DNA from: Aeromonas rivipollensis
GTDB lineage: Bacteria > Pseudomonadota > Gammaproteobacteria > Enterobacterales > Aeromonadaceae
Direction: 5' to 3'
DNA length: 59,211 nucleotides
Assembly: GCF_010974825.1 (NCBI RefSeq)
Contig: NZ_JAAILA010000034.1
Location: forward strand, 1 to 59,211
The notes under the pieces were generated by a model that was not told the origin of the DNA, searched no databases, and was given only the letters and a program-made list of their open reading frames with translations. The translations under genes were made by a program, and so were the position numbers. Below, piece by piece: positions 1 to 8,853 of this stretch (position 1 is its first letter; each line of letters opens with the position of its first letter).

Positions 1-1
1 C

Positions 2-3000
2 ATCACCGGTACCAACGACGCCCCGGTCTCGACCAATGACAGCGTGACCACGGACGAAGGCACGGCGATTCTCCTCTCGCTGTTGGACTTTGGCAGTTAC
101 GCCGACGCGGAAGGCAGTGCCATTGCCGCAGTGAAAATCACCACCCTGGAAAACAACGGCAGCCTCGAGTTCTTCAATGGCAGCAACTGGGTCGGGGTTA
201 CGGCGGATCAGGTGATCAGCGCAGCAGACATCTCGGGAGGCAAGCTGCGTTTCGTGCCGGATGGCAACGAGAACGGCAGCCCATACGGCACCGTCGGCTT
301 CAAGGTGAGCGACGGTGCCGTGTTCAGCACCAGCGAGTACGCTCTGACCCTGAATGTCACCGCAGTGAACGACAGCCCGAGCATAGAATTGTCTCCCACC
401 ACAAACAGTTACAACGTTCGTGATGAGTTCAGCGCAACGGCCTACAACAACAATGACGGGAGCACAAACTGGGCAAACAACTGGACGGAGAACGGCGAAG
501 CTACGAATGCCACAGCTGGGGATATCCGTATTGTCAACGTTAGCGGAGCCATGGCTCTGCAGTTCGGTGACAGCGTCGGCGCCATCGACAATGCGGACGA
601 CTCCATCCAGCGCACGGTGAATCTGAGTGGAGCAGAGTCAGCAACCCTGAGTTTCGACTATCGTCGTGTAGACTTGGATAACGCCGGCGATCAGGTGCTT
701 GTGCAGGTCTCCAGCGACAATGGCGCCAACTTCACCACGGTGCAAACCCTTGCAGGTGCTGGGAACGACGCATCATTCCTGAGCTCTAGCATTGATATCT
801 CGGCGTACATCTCCGCTACGACCGTAGTCCGGATTGTTGCAAGTGCCGGCTTGAACAGCCTGACGGAGGGCGATTTTGTTTACATCGACAACGTCAACGT
901 GGCCTATGTCATATCGAACACTCCTACCTACACAGAGGGCGGGGCCGCGGTACTTCTTGATAGTGGCGCGGCGCTGAGCGACCTGGAACTCGACGCGGCG
1001 AACAACTACGCCGGAGCAACGCTGACGCTGTCGCGAAATGGCGGAGCCAACGCCTACGACGTCTTCTCGGGCAACGGCTTGCTGTCCCTGAGCGGTGGCA
1101 ACGTCATTTACAACGGCACCAACGTCGGTGCCTATACGCAATCAGGCGGCATGCTGGCCATCACCTTCAACGGCAACGCCACCAGCGGAGTGGCCGATGG
1201 GGTGCTGCAAAGCCTTGCCTATGCCAACACCAACACCACACCGCCGGCATCCGTGCAGATCCACTATGTGTTCAGCGACGGCAACAGCGGTGCTCAGGGC
1301 AGCGGCGGCGCCTTGTCGGCGGCTGGCGATGTCACTGTGAATATCGTCGCAGTCAACGATGCACCGGTGAACTCGGTACCGACGTCGATCTCGGTGACCG
1401 AAGACACGGCAACCAAGCTCACCGGCATCTCCGTCTCGGATACCGACATCGGTGGTTCCAACCTTACCGTAACGCTATCCATCCCGGGCAGCAGCGGTGC
1501 GCTTTCCGCGTTGAGTGCGGGCGGCGTCACGATCGGAGGCTCGGCAACCGCCATCACCCTGACCGGGACGCTCACGGCGATTAACGCCTTCCTGGCCAAT
1601 CCGGCCCAGGGTGTGACTTATACACCGGTGGCCAACGCCACGGCGGATGTCATCCTCACAGTGACGTCGAGCGATGGCGGCGCCACAGGTACGGGTAGCA
1701 CGCAAACGGACAGTGATACAGTGACGCTCGACCTACTCGCGGTGAATGATGCGCCAGTGCTGAATACAGCGGCCACCCCGACCGGAACTGCAGTTGCAGA
1801 GGATGCCGTTGCACCCGCGGGGGGCGTGGGCACACTGGTGTCGAGCTTGGTGGATTTCAACCCGCCAGCGGGAGGCAACAACAACGTATCCGATGTAGAT
1901 AGCGGTCCGGTGACGGGCATCGCAGTCACCGCCGCCGATGCGGCCAACGGCACCTGGTACTACTCGCTCGATGGCGGCACGAACTGGCTTCTGCTGGGCA
2001 TACCCACTGGCGGCGCGGCCCGGTTGCTGGCCGCGGACGTTGACAACCGGCTTTATTTCAGGCCTTACGCCGACTACGACGGCAGCGCCAGCATCACTTT
2101 CCGGGCCTGGGATCAGACAGCAGGCACTGATGGCGGCATCGCCGACACTACTGTGAACGGTGGCAGCACCGCCTACTCGACGGCGACCGATACGGCGATC
2201 TTCGACGTGACGGCGGTGAATGATGCCCCAGTTTTCGCGGCTTCAGGAGGCTTGCTGACCATTATCAGCAACTCCGGCAGCGGCTCGGTCAGTTTTACCG
2301 AAGCGGCGCTGGCGGCCTATTTCTCCGACCCGGAGGGATCGGCAATCGGCATCAATACCGTGCAGGAAAGCTCCGGGCTGGATGATGCCTCTGGGACTAG
2401 CCTGGGAGCAGGTAACGTTGGCACAGCCGGCACTATCACTATCGACGACAACGGCACGCTGGACGGCAGCTTCCTGGTCAATGCGACCGATGGCTCGGCC
2501 AGTAGCGCGACCGTCTCGATCGCATTCGACAATAACAACACCGGCACCTTCACCCTGAGCGCCACTGGCAGCGGGGACTCGATTATCGTCGCCGACCAGT
2601 CTTCGGACACTACGCTCAACGGTGGCGCAGGAGCGGATTACCTGATTGGCAACTCCGGCAATGACAAGCTGGTCGGCGCGGATAACGACAAGGTATTGAA
2701 CGGCGGCAATGGAACCGACACCTTGCAGATCAACGCCCACTTCACCAGCAGCAGCGATTCGCAGATCGTCAATGTCGAGAGTGTGGTCTTGACGGTTGCT
2801 GCGACTCTGAATCTTAGCAATCAGAGCGAGGGCTTCACCGTTTCCGGCTCCACAGGGGCAGATAGCATCACCGGCGGCTCAGGAGGTGACCGCATCAATG
2901 GCGGCTCAGGCAACGATACCTTAATGGGGGGCAGCGGTAGCGATCAGTTCCGCCTACAGACCAATGGCGGCAATGACACCATTGTCGATTATGTCGATGG

Positions 3001-5284
3001 CACGGACGAGATTGCATTTCTCGATAATGGCTCTACAGGCAGCGGCAGCGTCAACTTTGGCAACACCAGTGGAGATACGGACGGCAATACGTTGAGTGGA
3101 TCCGACTTCGATGCCCGAGCAAGCTTTGCTGCAATACAGAGCAGCGATGACAACCAAGTCGTGCGGATCAGTGCTGCTGGTATTGCCAGTGCCGATATTC
3201 TCGCGGCGGATGCAGGTGATGACGCCACCAACACCTATGTCATAGTGTTCAATGACGAACTGGATCGGGGTGAGATCTGGTTCGACACGAACTGGAATGA
3301 CACGGCCAACCGCGTTCAGGTGGCAACGCTGAACAACATCACCACCCTGGCGCAACTCAACGCAATCGATGAAGACGATATCGATGTCTACAGCAGCCCA
3401 GTGGTTGCACCCGCAGGTGTAGCTGGATCACCGATCAACCTCGCTTTGACCGAGCCGACTGATGCCGCTGGCGACCTCACGGTCACCGTCAGCGGTGTCC
3501 CCGTCGGCTGGTCCATCAGCGGTGGCACCGACAACGGCGACGGCAGTTGGACCGTGGTCACCGATGATCCAAGCAGTCTCACCGTGACCACGGCTGCTGA
3601 TTTTGCCGGTGCCATGGTGCTTCCGGTGAGCATGAGCTGGACCAACGCCGATGGCAGCGAAGGCCATGCCACCTTGCTGGACAATGTCGAAGCCTACGCC
3701 CCCGGCTCGCCGATCTTTGCGTTGTCCCAGGATGACAACCTCAGCGGCTCGTCCGGTGCCGATACCTTTGTGTTCGCCCAGCCCATAGCCCACAACCAGG
3801 TCTATGGCTTCGATGTGGCGGCCGACCGGCTGGATCTGATTGGGTTTGGTGCAGGTCTGGACTTCACCAGTCTGCAGATCGCAGGCGATGGTCAGGGCAA
3901 TGCCGTCATCACCCTGGGCCCGGACTCCAGCATCACCTTGCGCGGGGTGGATGCCGGGGCGCTGGGGGCGGCGAACTTCGTGTTCGACCTGGCCCCCGAG
4001 ATGAGCAACAGCGGCACCATGATACTGCACGATGGCGCCATGCTGCCGCTGGGGGGCTTCCTCGACAACAGCGGCAGCCTGGTGCTCGACTCACAGGGAC
4101 GGGACACCCGCCTGGAGGTGCTGGTCGAGCACCTCACTCTGCGCGGCGGTGGTCAGGTGGTGCTGTCCGACAGCCCGACCAACCTGATCGTCGGCAGCAC
4201 GCCGCAATCACGCCTGGTGAACGAGAACAACACCATCTCGGGCGCCGGCCAGCTGGGTGGCGGGCAGCTGATGCTGGCGAATGCGGGCCTTATCCTGGCC
4301 AACGGCCTGCATGCCCTGCTGCTGGATAGCGGCAACAACGTCATCGACAACAGCGGTACCCTGGCAGCGACGGGGGCGGGGGGCATGACGGTGACCAGCG
4401 CGCTGGATAACAGCGGACACCTGTGGGCCAACGGTGGCGATCTGCGCCTGCTTGGGGATGTGACGGGCGGCGGCAGTGCCACCATCGACGGCGATGCGAC
4501 CCTCGCCTTCGGCGGGGCAGCCCGGCTTGGCAGCGTGGCCTTCCACGGTGACGGGGCGGGCACCCTGGCGGTCGAGGCGGATGATGCCATGTCGCTTGGC
4601 ACCATCCTCGGCCTGGAGCAGGAGGACGGGCTGCTGCTGAGCGATCTGATCTTCGGCGCCGACACCCGGCTCAGCTACAGTGCCAGTGCCGATGGCACCG
4701 GCGGCTTGCTGACGGTGAGCGACGGTACCCAGAGTGCCGCACTCCGCCTGCTTGGCCACTACTCGGAGGGGGACTTCCAGCTGGCCGGGGAGGCGGATGG
4801 CAGCGTCAAGGTCGGCTATGGTGGCGCCGCCAGCGGTACCCTGATCGGCACCATGGAGGACGACGATCTGCAGGGAGGGGCTGGCAACGACATCCTGGTG
4901 GGCAGGGCAGGGAGCGACCTGTTGCACGGCAGCGGTGGCGCTGACACGTTCGCCTGGCTGCAGGGGGACCTCGAGGCTGGCAAGGTGACCCGGGACTATG
5001 TGGCTGACTTCAATCAGGGGGAGGGCGACAGGCTGGACTTGAGTGATCTGCTGGATCAGGATGGCAGCCAGACGATGGACTCTCTGAAGAGCCTGCTCTC
5101 CATGGTGCAGGAGACGGACGGGATCCATCTGCAGGTGCAGGACACCACCACCCATCAGGTGGCGCAGGATATAGTGCTGATGAATCACACCTTCGGCTCC
5201 CTGACAGGGGATGCAAGCAGCACGGCCTCCCAGGTGATCGACTACATGCTGAGCAACCACAGGCTTGATATCGATAACCCGTAA
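2..5284 (+). CDS. Giant RTX adhesin, C-terminal part (5' end outside window)
   Basis: The frame is open from base 2 to the TAA at 5282-5284, about 1,760 residues, with no start in the window. It is an extracellular repeat protein exported by a type I system. Cadherin/VCBS-like modules ending in AVNDAPV-type linkers lie near nt 359, 1350, 1739 and 2213. A jelly-roll-like domain with no such linker fills about 380-915. Calcium-binding RTX nonapeptides (GGxGxDxL type) occur near 2620-2690, 2870-2950, 3735-3780 and 4835-4960. The last 110 residues (GADTFAW, then VADFNQGEGDRLDLSDLL) match the C-terminal type I secretion signal found in large adhesins. The stretch 3990-4830 is low in charge and rich in Gly/Asn/Ser. 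No secretion genes lie beside it here. They may be upstream, or it may use LapBCE. It could bind surfaces, host cells or other cells; the sequence does not say which. Confidence 0.9.
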   Translation: MTGTNDAPVSTNDSVTTDEGTAILLSLLDFGSYADAEGSAIAAVKITTLENNGSLEFFNGSNWVGVTADQVISAADISGGKLRFVPDGNENGSPYGTVGFKVSDGAVFSTSEYALTLNVTAVNDSPSIELSPTTNSYNVRDEFSATAYNNNDGSTNWANNWTENGEATNATAGDIRIVNVSGAMALQFGDSVGAIDNADDSIQRTVNLSGAESATLSFDYRRVDLDNAGDQVLVQVSSDNGANFTTVQTLAGAGNDASFLSSSIDISAYISATTVVRIVASAGLNSLTEGDFVYIDNVNVAYVISNTPTYTEGGAAVLLDSGAALSDLELDAANNYAGATLTLSRNGGANAYDVFSGNGLLSLSGGNVIYNGTNVGAYTQSGGMLAITFNGNATSGVADGVLQSLAYANTNTTPPASVQIHYVFSDGNSGAQGSGGALSAAGDVTVNIVAVNDAPVNSVPTSISVTEDTATKLTGISVSDTDIGGSNLTVTLSIPGSSGALSALSAGGVTIGGSATAITLTGTLTAINAFLANPAQGVTYTPVANATADVILTVTSSDGGATGTGSTQTDSDTVTLDLLAVNDAPVLNTAATPTGTAVAEDAVAPAGGVGTLVSSLVDFNPPAGGNNNVSDVDSGPVTGIAVTAADAANGTWYYSLDGGTNWLLLGIPTGGAARLLAADVDNRLYFRPYADYDGSASITFRAWDQTAGTDGGIADTTVNGGSTAYSTATDTAIFDVTAVNDAPVFAASGGLLTIISNSGSGSVSFTEAALAAYFSDPEGSAIGINTVQESSGLDDASGTSLGAGNVGTAGTITIDDNGTLDGSFLVNATDGSASSATVSIAFDNNNTGTFTLSATGSGDSIIVADQSSDTTLNGGAGADYLIGNSGNDKLVGADNDKVLNGGNGTDTLQINAHFTSSSDSQIVNVESVVLTVAATLNLSNQSEGFTVSGSTGADSITGGSGGDRINGGSGNDTLMGGSGSDQFRLQTNGGNDTIVDYVDGTDEIAFLDNGSTGSGSVNFGNTSGDTDGNTLSGSDFDARASFAAIQSSDDNQVVRISAAGIASADILAADAGDDATNTYVIVFNDELDRGEIWFDTNWNDTANRVQVATLNNITTLAQLNAIDEDDIDVYSSPVVAPAGVAGSPINLALTEPTDAAGDLTVTVSGVPVGWSISGGTDNGDGSWTVVTDDPSSLTVTTAADFAGAMVLPVSMSWTNADGSEGHATLLDNVEAYAPGSPIFALSQDDNLSGSSGADTFVFAQPIAHNQVYGFDVAADRLDLIGFGAGLDFTSLQIAGDGQGNAVITLGPDSSITLRGVDAGALGAANFVFDLAPEMSNSGTMILHDGAMLPLGGFLDNSGSLVLDSQGRDTRLEVLVEHLTLRGGGQVVLSDSPTNLIVGSTPQSRLVNENNTISGAGQLGGGQLMLANAGLILANGLHALLLDSGNNVIDNSGTLAATGAGGMTVTSALDNSGHLWANGGDLRLLGDVTGGGSATIDGDATLAFGGAARLGSVAFHGDGAGTLAVEADDAMSLGTILGLEQEDGLLLSDLIFGADTRLSYSASADGTGGLLTVSDGTQSAALRLLGHYSEGDFQLAGEADGSVKVGYGGAASGTLIGTMEDDDLQGGAGNDILVGRAGSDLLHGSGGADTFAWLQGDLEAGKVTRDYVADFNQGEGDRLDLSDLLDQDGSQTMDSLKSLLSMVQETDGIHLQVQDTTTHQVAQDIVLMNHTFGSLTGDASSTASQVIDYMLSNHRLDIDNP

Positions 5285-5305
5285 GCAGGAAGAGACGGGT
5301 AGGGA

Positions 5306-5332
5306 AGCGGCGGGTCATTCCGCCGCTTTTTT
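5306..5332 (+). terminator. Rho-independent terminator of the RTX adhesin
   Basis: A perfect 8-bp stem (AGCGGCGG / CCGCCGCT) with a 6-base loop is followed by six T. It starts 21 bases after the adhesin stop codon. Confidence 0.88.
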
Positions 5333-5520
5333 ATCTCCCCCATTGCCCGGCGATAAAAGTGGGGGCGACGTGCTCGCCAGGGAGGGGGAACACCGGGAGT
5401 GCCAAGGCCCGGGCTGCACCTCAATAGACCCGACCATAGCAACTGGCCAGGTTTCGAAGTCTTGCCGAGCTCCCTGCCCCCTCAACCATCGATCCGGCAA
5501 GGGAGAGTGTCAGGCAGGGA

Positions 5521-5850
5521 TCACCCGCCCACCAGCTTGACTTGAAAGCCGGCCTTCTCCAGCTCGGCCTTGATAAGGTCCCGTTTGTCCCCCTGGATCT
5601 CGATGATCCCCTCCTTGAGGCCGCCTCCGGTACCGCACTTCTTCTTGAGCAGGGTGGCGATGGTTTTCTGCTGGTCGGCTGGCACGCCGTGGATGCTGAT
5701 GACACCGGCGCCCTTGCGACCCTTGGTCTCGCGGCGGATGCGCACGACCCCGTCGGCGGGGAAGGGGGAGGCGCTCTGGGTGGGGGTGGATTCCTTGATC
5801 ATGCCGCCGTCCGTGCTGTAGACCAGGCGGCTGTTGTTGTCGTGACTCAT
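5521..5850 (-). CDS. yciH: SUI1/eIF1-family translation factor YciH
   Basis: The product is a 109-residue protein of the bacterial YciH (SUI1/eIF1-like) family. Homologues act on the small ribosomal subunit and influence start-codon fidelity. The family core is visible as KGRKGAGVISIHG, then KKKCGTGGGLKEG and IEIQGDKRD, ending in KLVGG. I chose the ATG at 5850 because the product then has the usual length (about 108). An upstream start at 5895 would add 15 residues unlike the family, and the Shine-Dalgarno sequence is weak for either. It is divergent from feoA, and the 119-bp gap holds the feo promoter. It appears to be a single-gene unit. Confidence 0.85.
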   Translation of the reverse strand: MSHDNNSRLVYSTDGGMIKESTPTQSASPFPADGVVRIRRETKGRKGAGVISIHGVPADQQKTIATLLKKKCGTGGGLKEGIIEIQGDKRDLIKAELEKAGFQVKLVGG

Positions 5851-5881
5851 GGCAATACTTTGTCGGTTAGCTAAGCGGAGT

Positions 5882-5922
5882 TTGATTTTACGCAAATAAA
5901 TGTTGAGGGCACAGCTTATAAT
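5882..5922 (+). promoter_or_regulatory. feoABC promoter with FNR-like site
   Basis: A TATAAT -10 box lies at 5917-5922. The sequence TTGAT-TTTA-CGCAA at 5882-5895 matches 8 of 10 conserved bases of the FNR consensus (TTGAT-N4-ATCAA). Its centre is about 40.5 bases upstream of the start site implied by the -10 box, the usual position for FNR class II activation. No good -35 box is present, as expected for an activated promoter. Anaerobic FNR activation of feo is known in E. coli. I found no convincing Fur box. Confidence 0.55.
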
Positions 5923-5969
5923 CCTCCCACTAAAAGCGAATTATTCTTGTTTAACTTCAGGAGCCCGTC

Positions 5970-6197
5970 ATGGTACTCACAGAGTTGTCGCCGGGGCAGC
6001 GTGCTCGCATCAAGAACATGAACCATCTTGGCCGTACCTTGCGACGCAAGCTGATGGTGATGGGGCTCTTGCCCCAGACCGAGATCCTCTATCTGCGGGC
6101 GGCCCCCCTGGGGGACCCGCTTCAGATCCAGTGCCAGGGCATCTGCCTCTCCATGCAAAAGAGCCTGGCCCAGCAAATCGAGGTCGAACCGGTATGA
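5970..6197 (+). CDS. feoA: Ferrous iron transport protein FeoA
   Basis: This 75-residue cytoplasmic protein has an SH3-like FeoA domain: L-S-P-G-Q near the start, then the conserved MNHLG and KLMVMGLLPQTEI segments. FeoA is needed for full activity of the FeoB ferrous-iron permease, probably through direct contact. A good ribosome site (CAGGAG) lies 6 bases before the ATG. Its TGA overlaps the feoB ATG (ATGA at 6194-6197), so the two are translationally coupled. It is the first gene of a feoABC operon. Length and order are normal for enteric and Aeromonas-type feo loci. Confidence 0.95.
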   Translation: MVLTELSPGQRARIKNMNHLGRTLRRKLMVMGLLPQTEILYLRAAPLGDPLQIQCQGICLSMQKSLAQQIEVEPV

Positions 6198-8464
6198 ACT
6201 ACTCCCTGGTAACCGTAGGCAACCCCAACAGCGGCAAGACGTCCCTGTTCAACGCCCTGACCGGTGCCCGCCAGCAGGTGGGCAACTGGAGCGGGGTCAC
6301 CGTCGACAAGAAGATGGGCGAGTTTTCCGCCAAGGGGCAGGATTACACCCTGGTGGACTTGCCCGGTATCTACTCCCTGGCCAATCAGGAGGCGAGCCTG
6401 GACGAGCAGATCGCCAGCCGCTTCGTGCAGGGCCAGCAGCCGGATTTGCTGCTCAACGTCATCGACGCCGCCAATCTGGAGCGCTCCCTCTATCTCACCC
6501 TGCAACTGCGGGAGCTGGGCCTGCCCATGGTGGTGGTGCTCAACAAGATGGATCTGCTGCAAAAGCGCCGCATCACCATAGACGAGGGGCTGCTTGGCCA
6601 GGCGCTCGGTTGCCCCGTGGTGTCGCTCTCGGCCCACAATCGCCAGCAGGTGGCGGCCTTCAAGGAGCAGATCCACCAGTTCATCGGCCAGCCCCAGCCC
6701 GCCCTGGTGCTCGATTACGGTCAGCCGCTGGAAGCCGACATCGCCGAGCTTGAGACCCTGCTCGCCCCCCACCACCTCAGTGACCGCGGCCGTGCCCTGC
6801 GTCTGCTGGAGGAGGACGTTGTCATGCAGGAGACCCTGGCGGCGGGTCAGCAGGCGGCGGCCGACAACGTGGTGAGCCGTGCCCACCACGCCCAGGACAT
6901 AGATCTGCAACTGGCTGACTTGCGCTACGGCCACATCCACCACTGGTGTCAGCAGGCGTGCCGCCATCAGGACAAGCTCACCGTCGCCCAGAGCGAGCGG
7001 CTGGACAGGGTGCTGCTCAACCGCTGGGTGGGCATCCCCTTCTTCCTGCTGGTGATGTACCTGATGTTCATGTTCGCCATCAAGGTGGGCAGCGCCTTCA
7101 TCGACTTCTTCGATATCCTGGGGGGCGCCCTGTTCGTGGACGGGGTGCATCACCTGCTGGGGCTGGTGTCGGCACCCGACTGGCTGGGGGCCGTGCTGGC
7201 GGACGGCGTCGGCGCCGGTCTGCAGACGGTGGCGACCTTCATCCCCGTGGTGGGCTGCCTCTTCCTGTTCCTCGCCGTGCTGGAGAGCTCGGGCTACCTG
7301 GCCCGCGCCGCCTTCGTGGTGGATGCCCTGATGCGCCGCCTTGGGCTGCCCGGCAAGGCCTTCGTCCCCATGCTGATGGGCTTTGGCTGCACAGTGCCCG
7401 CGGTGATGGCGACCCGCACTCTGGGGTCGGAGCGCGAGAGGCTGATGACCTCGGCCATGGCGCCCTTCATGTCCTGCGGCGCCCGGCTGCCGGTCTATGC
7501 CCTGTTTGCGGTGGCCTTCTTCCCCGAATCGGGCCAGAACCTGGTGTTCGGCCTCTACCTGCTCGGCATACTGGTGGCCGTGCTCACCGGCCTCTTCCTG
7601 CGCAGCACCCTGCTGCCGGGCAAGAGCGACTCCATGGTGATGGAGATGCCGGACTACGAGTGGCCCCGTCCGGTGGACGTGGGGCTGCGTACCTGGCAAA
7701 AACTCAAGGCCTTCATCTTCGGCGCGGGCAAGACCATAGTGCTGATGGTGGCGGTGCTGAGCGTGCTCAATTCGCTGGGTACCGACGGCAGCTTCGGCAA
7801 CCAGGATCAGGAAAACTCTGTGCTGAGCAAGATCAGCCAGTCGGTGACCCCAGTGCTGCATCCCATCGGGATCCGGGAGGAGAACTGGCAGGCCACGGTC
7901 GGCATCCTCACCGGCATCTTCGCCAAGGAGGCGGTAGTGGCCACCCTCAACAGCCTCTATGCCGGCAGCGCCGGTGACGAGGAGGAGAGTGAATACTCCC
8001 TGCTCGGGAGCCTGAAGGAGGCGCTGGCCACCATTCCCGCCAACCTGGCGGACATAGATCCCGCCGATCCCATGGGGCTCAAGGTCGGGGAGCTGGCGGA
8101 TCAGCAGGCGGCCGCCGAGGCCCAGGAGGTGGATACCTCCACCTACGGCAACATGCAGACCCACTTCGACGGGGCGGCCGGTGCCTTCGCCTACCTGCTG
8201 TTCGTGCTGCTCTACATGCCCTGTGCCGCCGCCATGGGCGCCTTGGTGCGGGAGACCGGCCGCCAGTGGGCCCTGTTCACCGCCGCCTGGTGCAACTACA
8301 TGGCCTTCATGTGCGCCACCCTCTTCTATCAGCTGGCGACCTTTGCCGCTCACCCCGAGCAGAGCCTGCTCTGGACCCTGAGCTACGGGCTCTCCCTGGT
8401 GCTGCTGTGGTGGTTCGGCCGCCGCCACGGGGACATAGTCGCCCGCAAGGTGGTGACCCTGTGA
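6194..8464 (+). CDS. feoB: Ferrous iron permease FeoB
   Basis: This 756-residue inner-membrane protein takes up Fe(II). The N-terminal G domain shows GNPNSGKTS (G1, residues 9-17), DLPG (G3) and NKMD (G4). The C-terminal half (from about residue 275) contains many hydrophobic helices and two 'gate' regions, including PVVGCLF and FGCTVPA with conserved Cys. Cys residues in PCAAAM near the end are also typical. The start is the ATG overlapping the feoA stop. The frame stays open further upstream but has no supported start there. The length fits FeoB (about 770). feoC follows 43 bases later. Confidence 0.96.
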   Translation: MNYSLVTVGNPNSGKTSLFNALTGARQQVGNWSGVTVDKKMGEFSAKGQDYTLVDLPGIYSLANQEASLDEQIASRFVQGQQPDLLLNVIDAANLERSLYLTLQLRELGLPMVVVLNKMDLLQKRRITIDEGLLGQALGCPVVSLSAHNRQQVAAFKEQIHQFIGQPQPALVLDYGQPLEADIAELETLLAPHHLSDRGRALRLLEEDVVMQETLAAGQQAAADNVVSRAHHAQDIDLQLADLRYGHIHHWCQQACRHQDKLTVAQSERLDRVLLNRWVGIPFFLLVMYLMFMFAIKVGSAFIDFFDILGGALFVDGVHHLLGLVSAPDWLGAVLADGVGAGLQTVATFIPVVGCLFLFLAVLESSGYLARAAFVVDALMRRLGLPGKAFVPMLMGFGCTVPAVMATRTLGSERERLMTSAMAPFMSCGARLPVYALFAVAFFPESGQNLVFGLYLLGILVAVLTGLFLRSTLLPGKSDSMVMEMPDYEWPRPVDVGLRTWQKLKAFIFGAGKTIVLMVAVLSVLNSLGTDGSFGNQDQENSVLSKISQSVTPVLHPIGIREENWQATVGILTGIFAKEAVVATLNSLYAGSAGDEEESEYSLLGSLKEALATIPANLADIDPADPMGLKVGELADQQAAAEAQEVDTSTYGNMQTHFDGAAGAFAYLLFVLLYMPCAAAMGALVRETGRQWALFTAAWCNYMAFMCATLFYQLATFAAHPEQSLLWTLSYGLSLVLLWWFGRRHGDIVARKVVTL

Positions 8465-8507
8465 CGGCGCAAGAGAGGAGATGGACCCATCAAGGGGAGG
8501 TCACGCC

Positions 8508-8750
8508 ATGATATTGCGAGAGCTGGGTGATTATCTGGCGGCGCAGCAGAAGGTGAGCCGGCGGGATCTGGCCCGCCACTTCCACACCTCGGAGGATGCG
8601 GTGGAGGCCATGCTCGGCGTCTGGATGCGCAAGGGCCGCGTCACCAAGCGGGAGACCCGGGTGTGCGGCGGCAGTTGCTGCGGCAAGAGCGAGGAGGTGA
8701 TGTTCGAGTGGTGCGAACCCGGCCGGATCGGCCTGGTACAGCGGCGCTGA
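8508..8750 (+). CDS. feoC: FeoC-type Fe-S regulator of ferrous transport
   Basis: This 80-residue protein has a winged-helix N-terminus (ELGDYLAAQQKVSRRDLARHF) and a Cys-rich loop, CGGSCCGKSEEVMFEWC, in the position of the FeoC iron-sulfur ligands. FeoC proteins bind FeoB and in some species protect it from proteolysis or sense oxygen or iron. I chose the ATG at 8508 because AGGGGAGG lies 7 bases upstream. An in-frame ATG at 8481 would sit directly against its own purine run and add nine residues unlike the family. It is the last gene of feoABC and is followed by a strong terminator. Confidence 0.88.
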   Translation: MILRELGDYLAAQQKVSRRDLARHFHTSEDAVEAMLGVWMRKGRVTKRETRVCGGSCCGKSEEVMFEWCEPGRIGLVQRR

Positions 8751-8783
8751 ACGCGCTGCCGCCTGAGAGCGTTATCTGACAAC

Positions 8784-8814
8784 AAGAGACCCGCCATTGG
8801 CGGGTCTCTTTTTT
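8784..8814 (+). terminator. feoABC terminator
   Basis: A 12-bp perfect stem (AAGAGACCCGCC / GGCGGGTCTCTT) with a 3-base loop and a T run lies 33 bases after feoC. It also lies beyond the 3' end of convergent glgC and may serve weakly from that side. Confidence 0.93.
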
Positions 8815-8853
8815 GCGTCTGCTGCCGATAGGCGGGGCGGGCAGATGTGGCCA

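Noticed and set aside
6122..8428. Open frame of about 770 codons opposite feoB
   Set aside because: Same artefact: antisense to a gene with clear G-protein and permease motifs, and rich in His, Gln and Gly without any domain.
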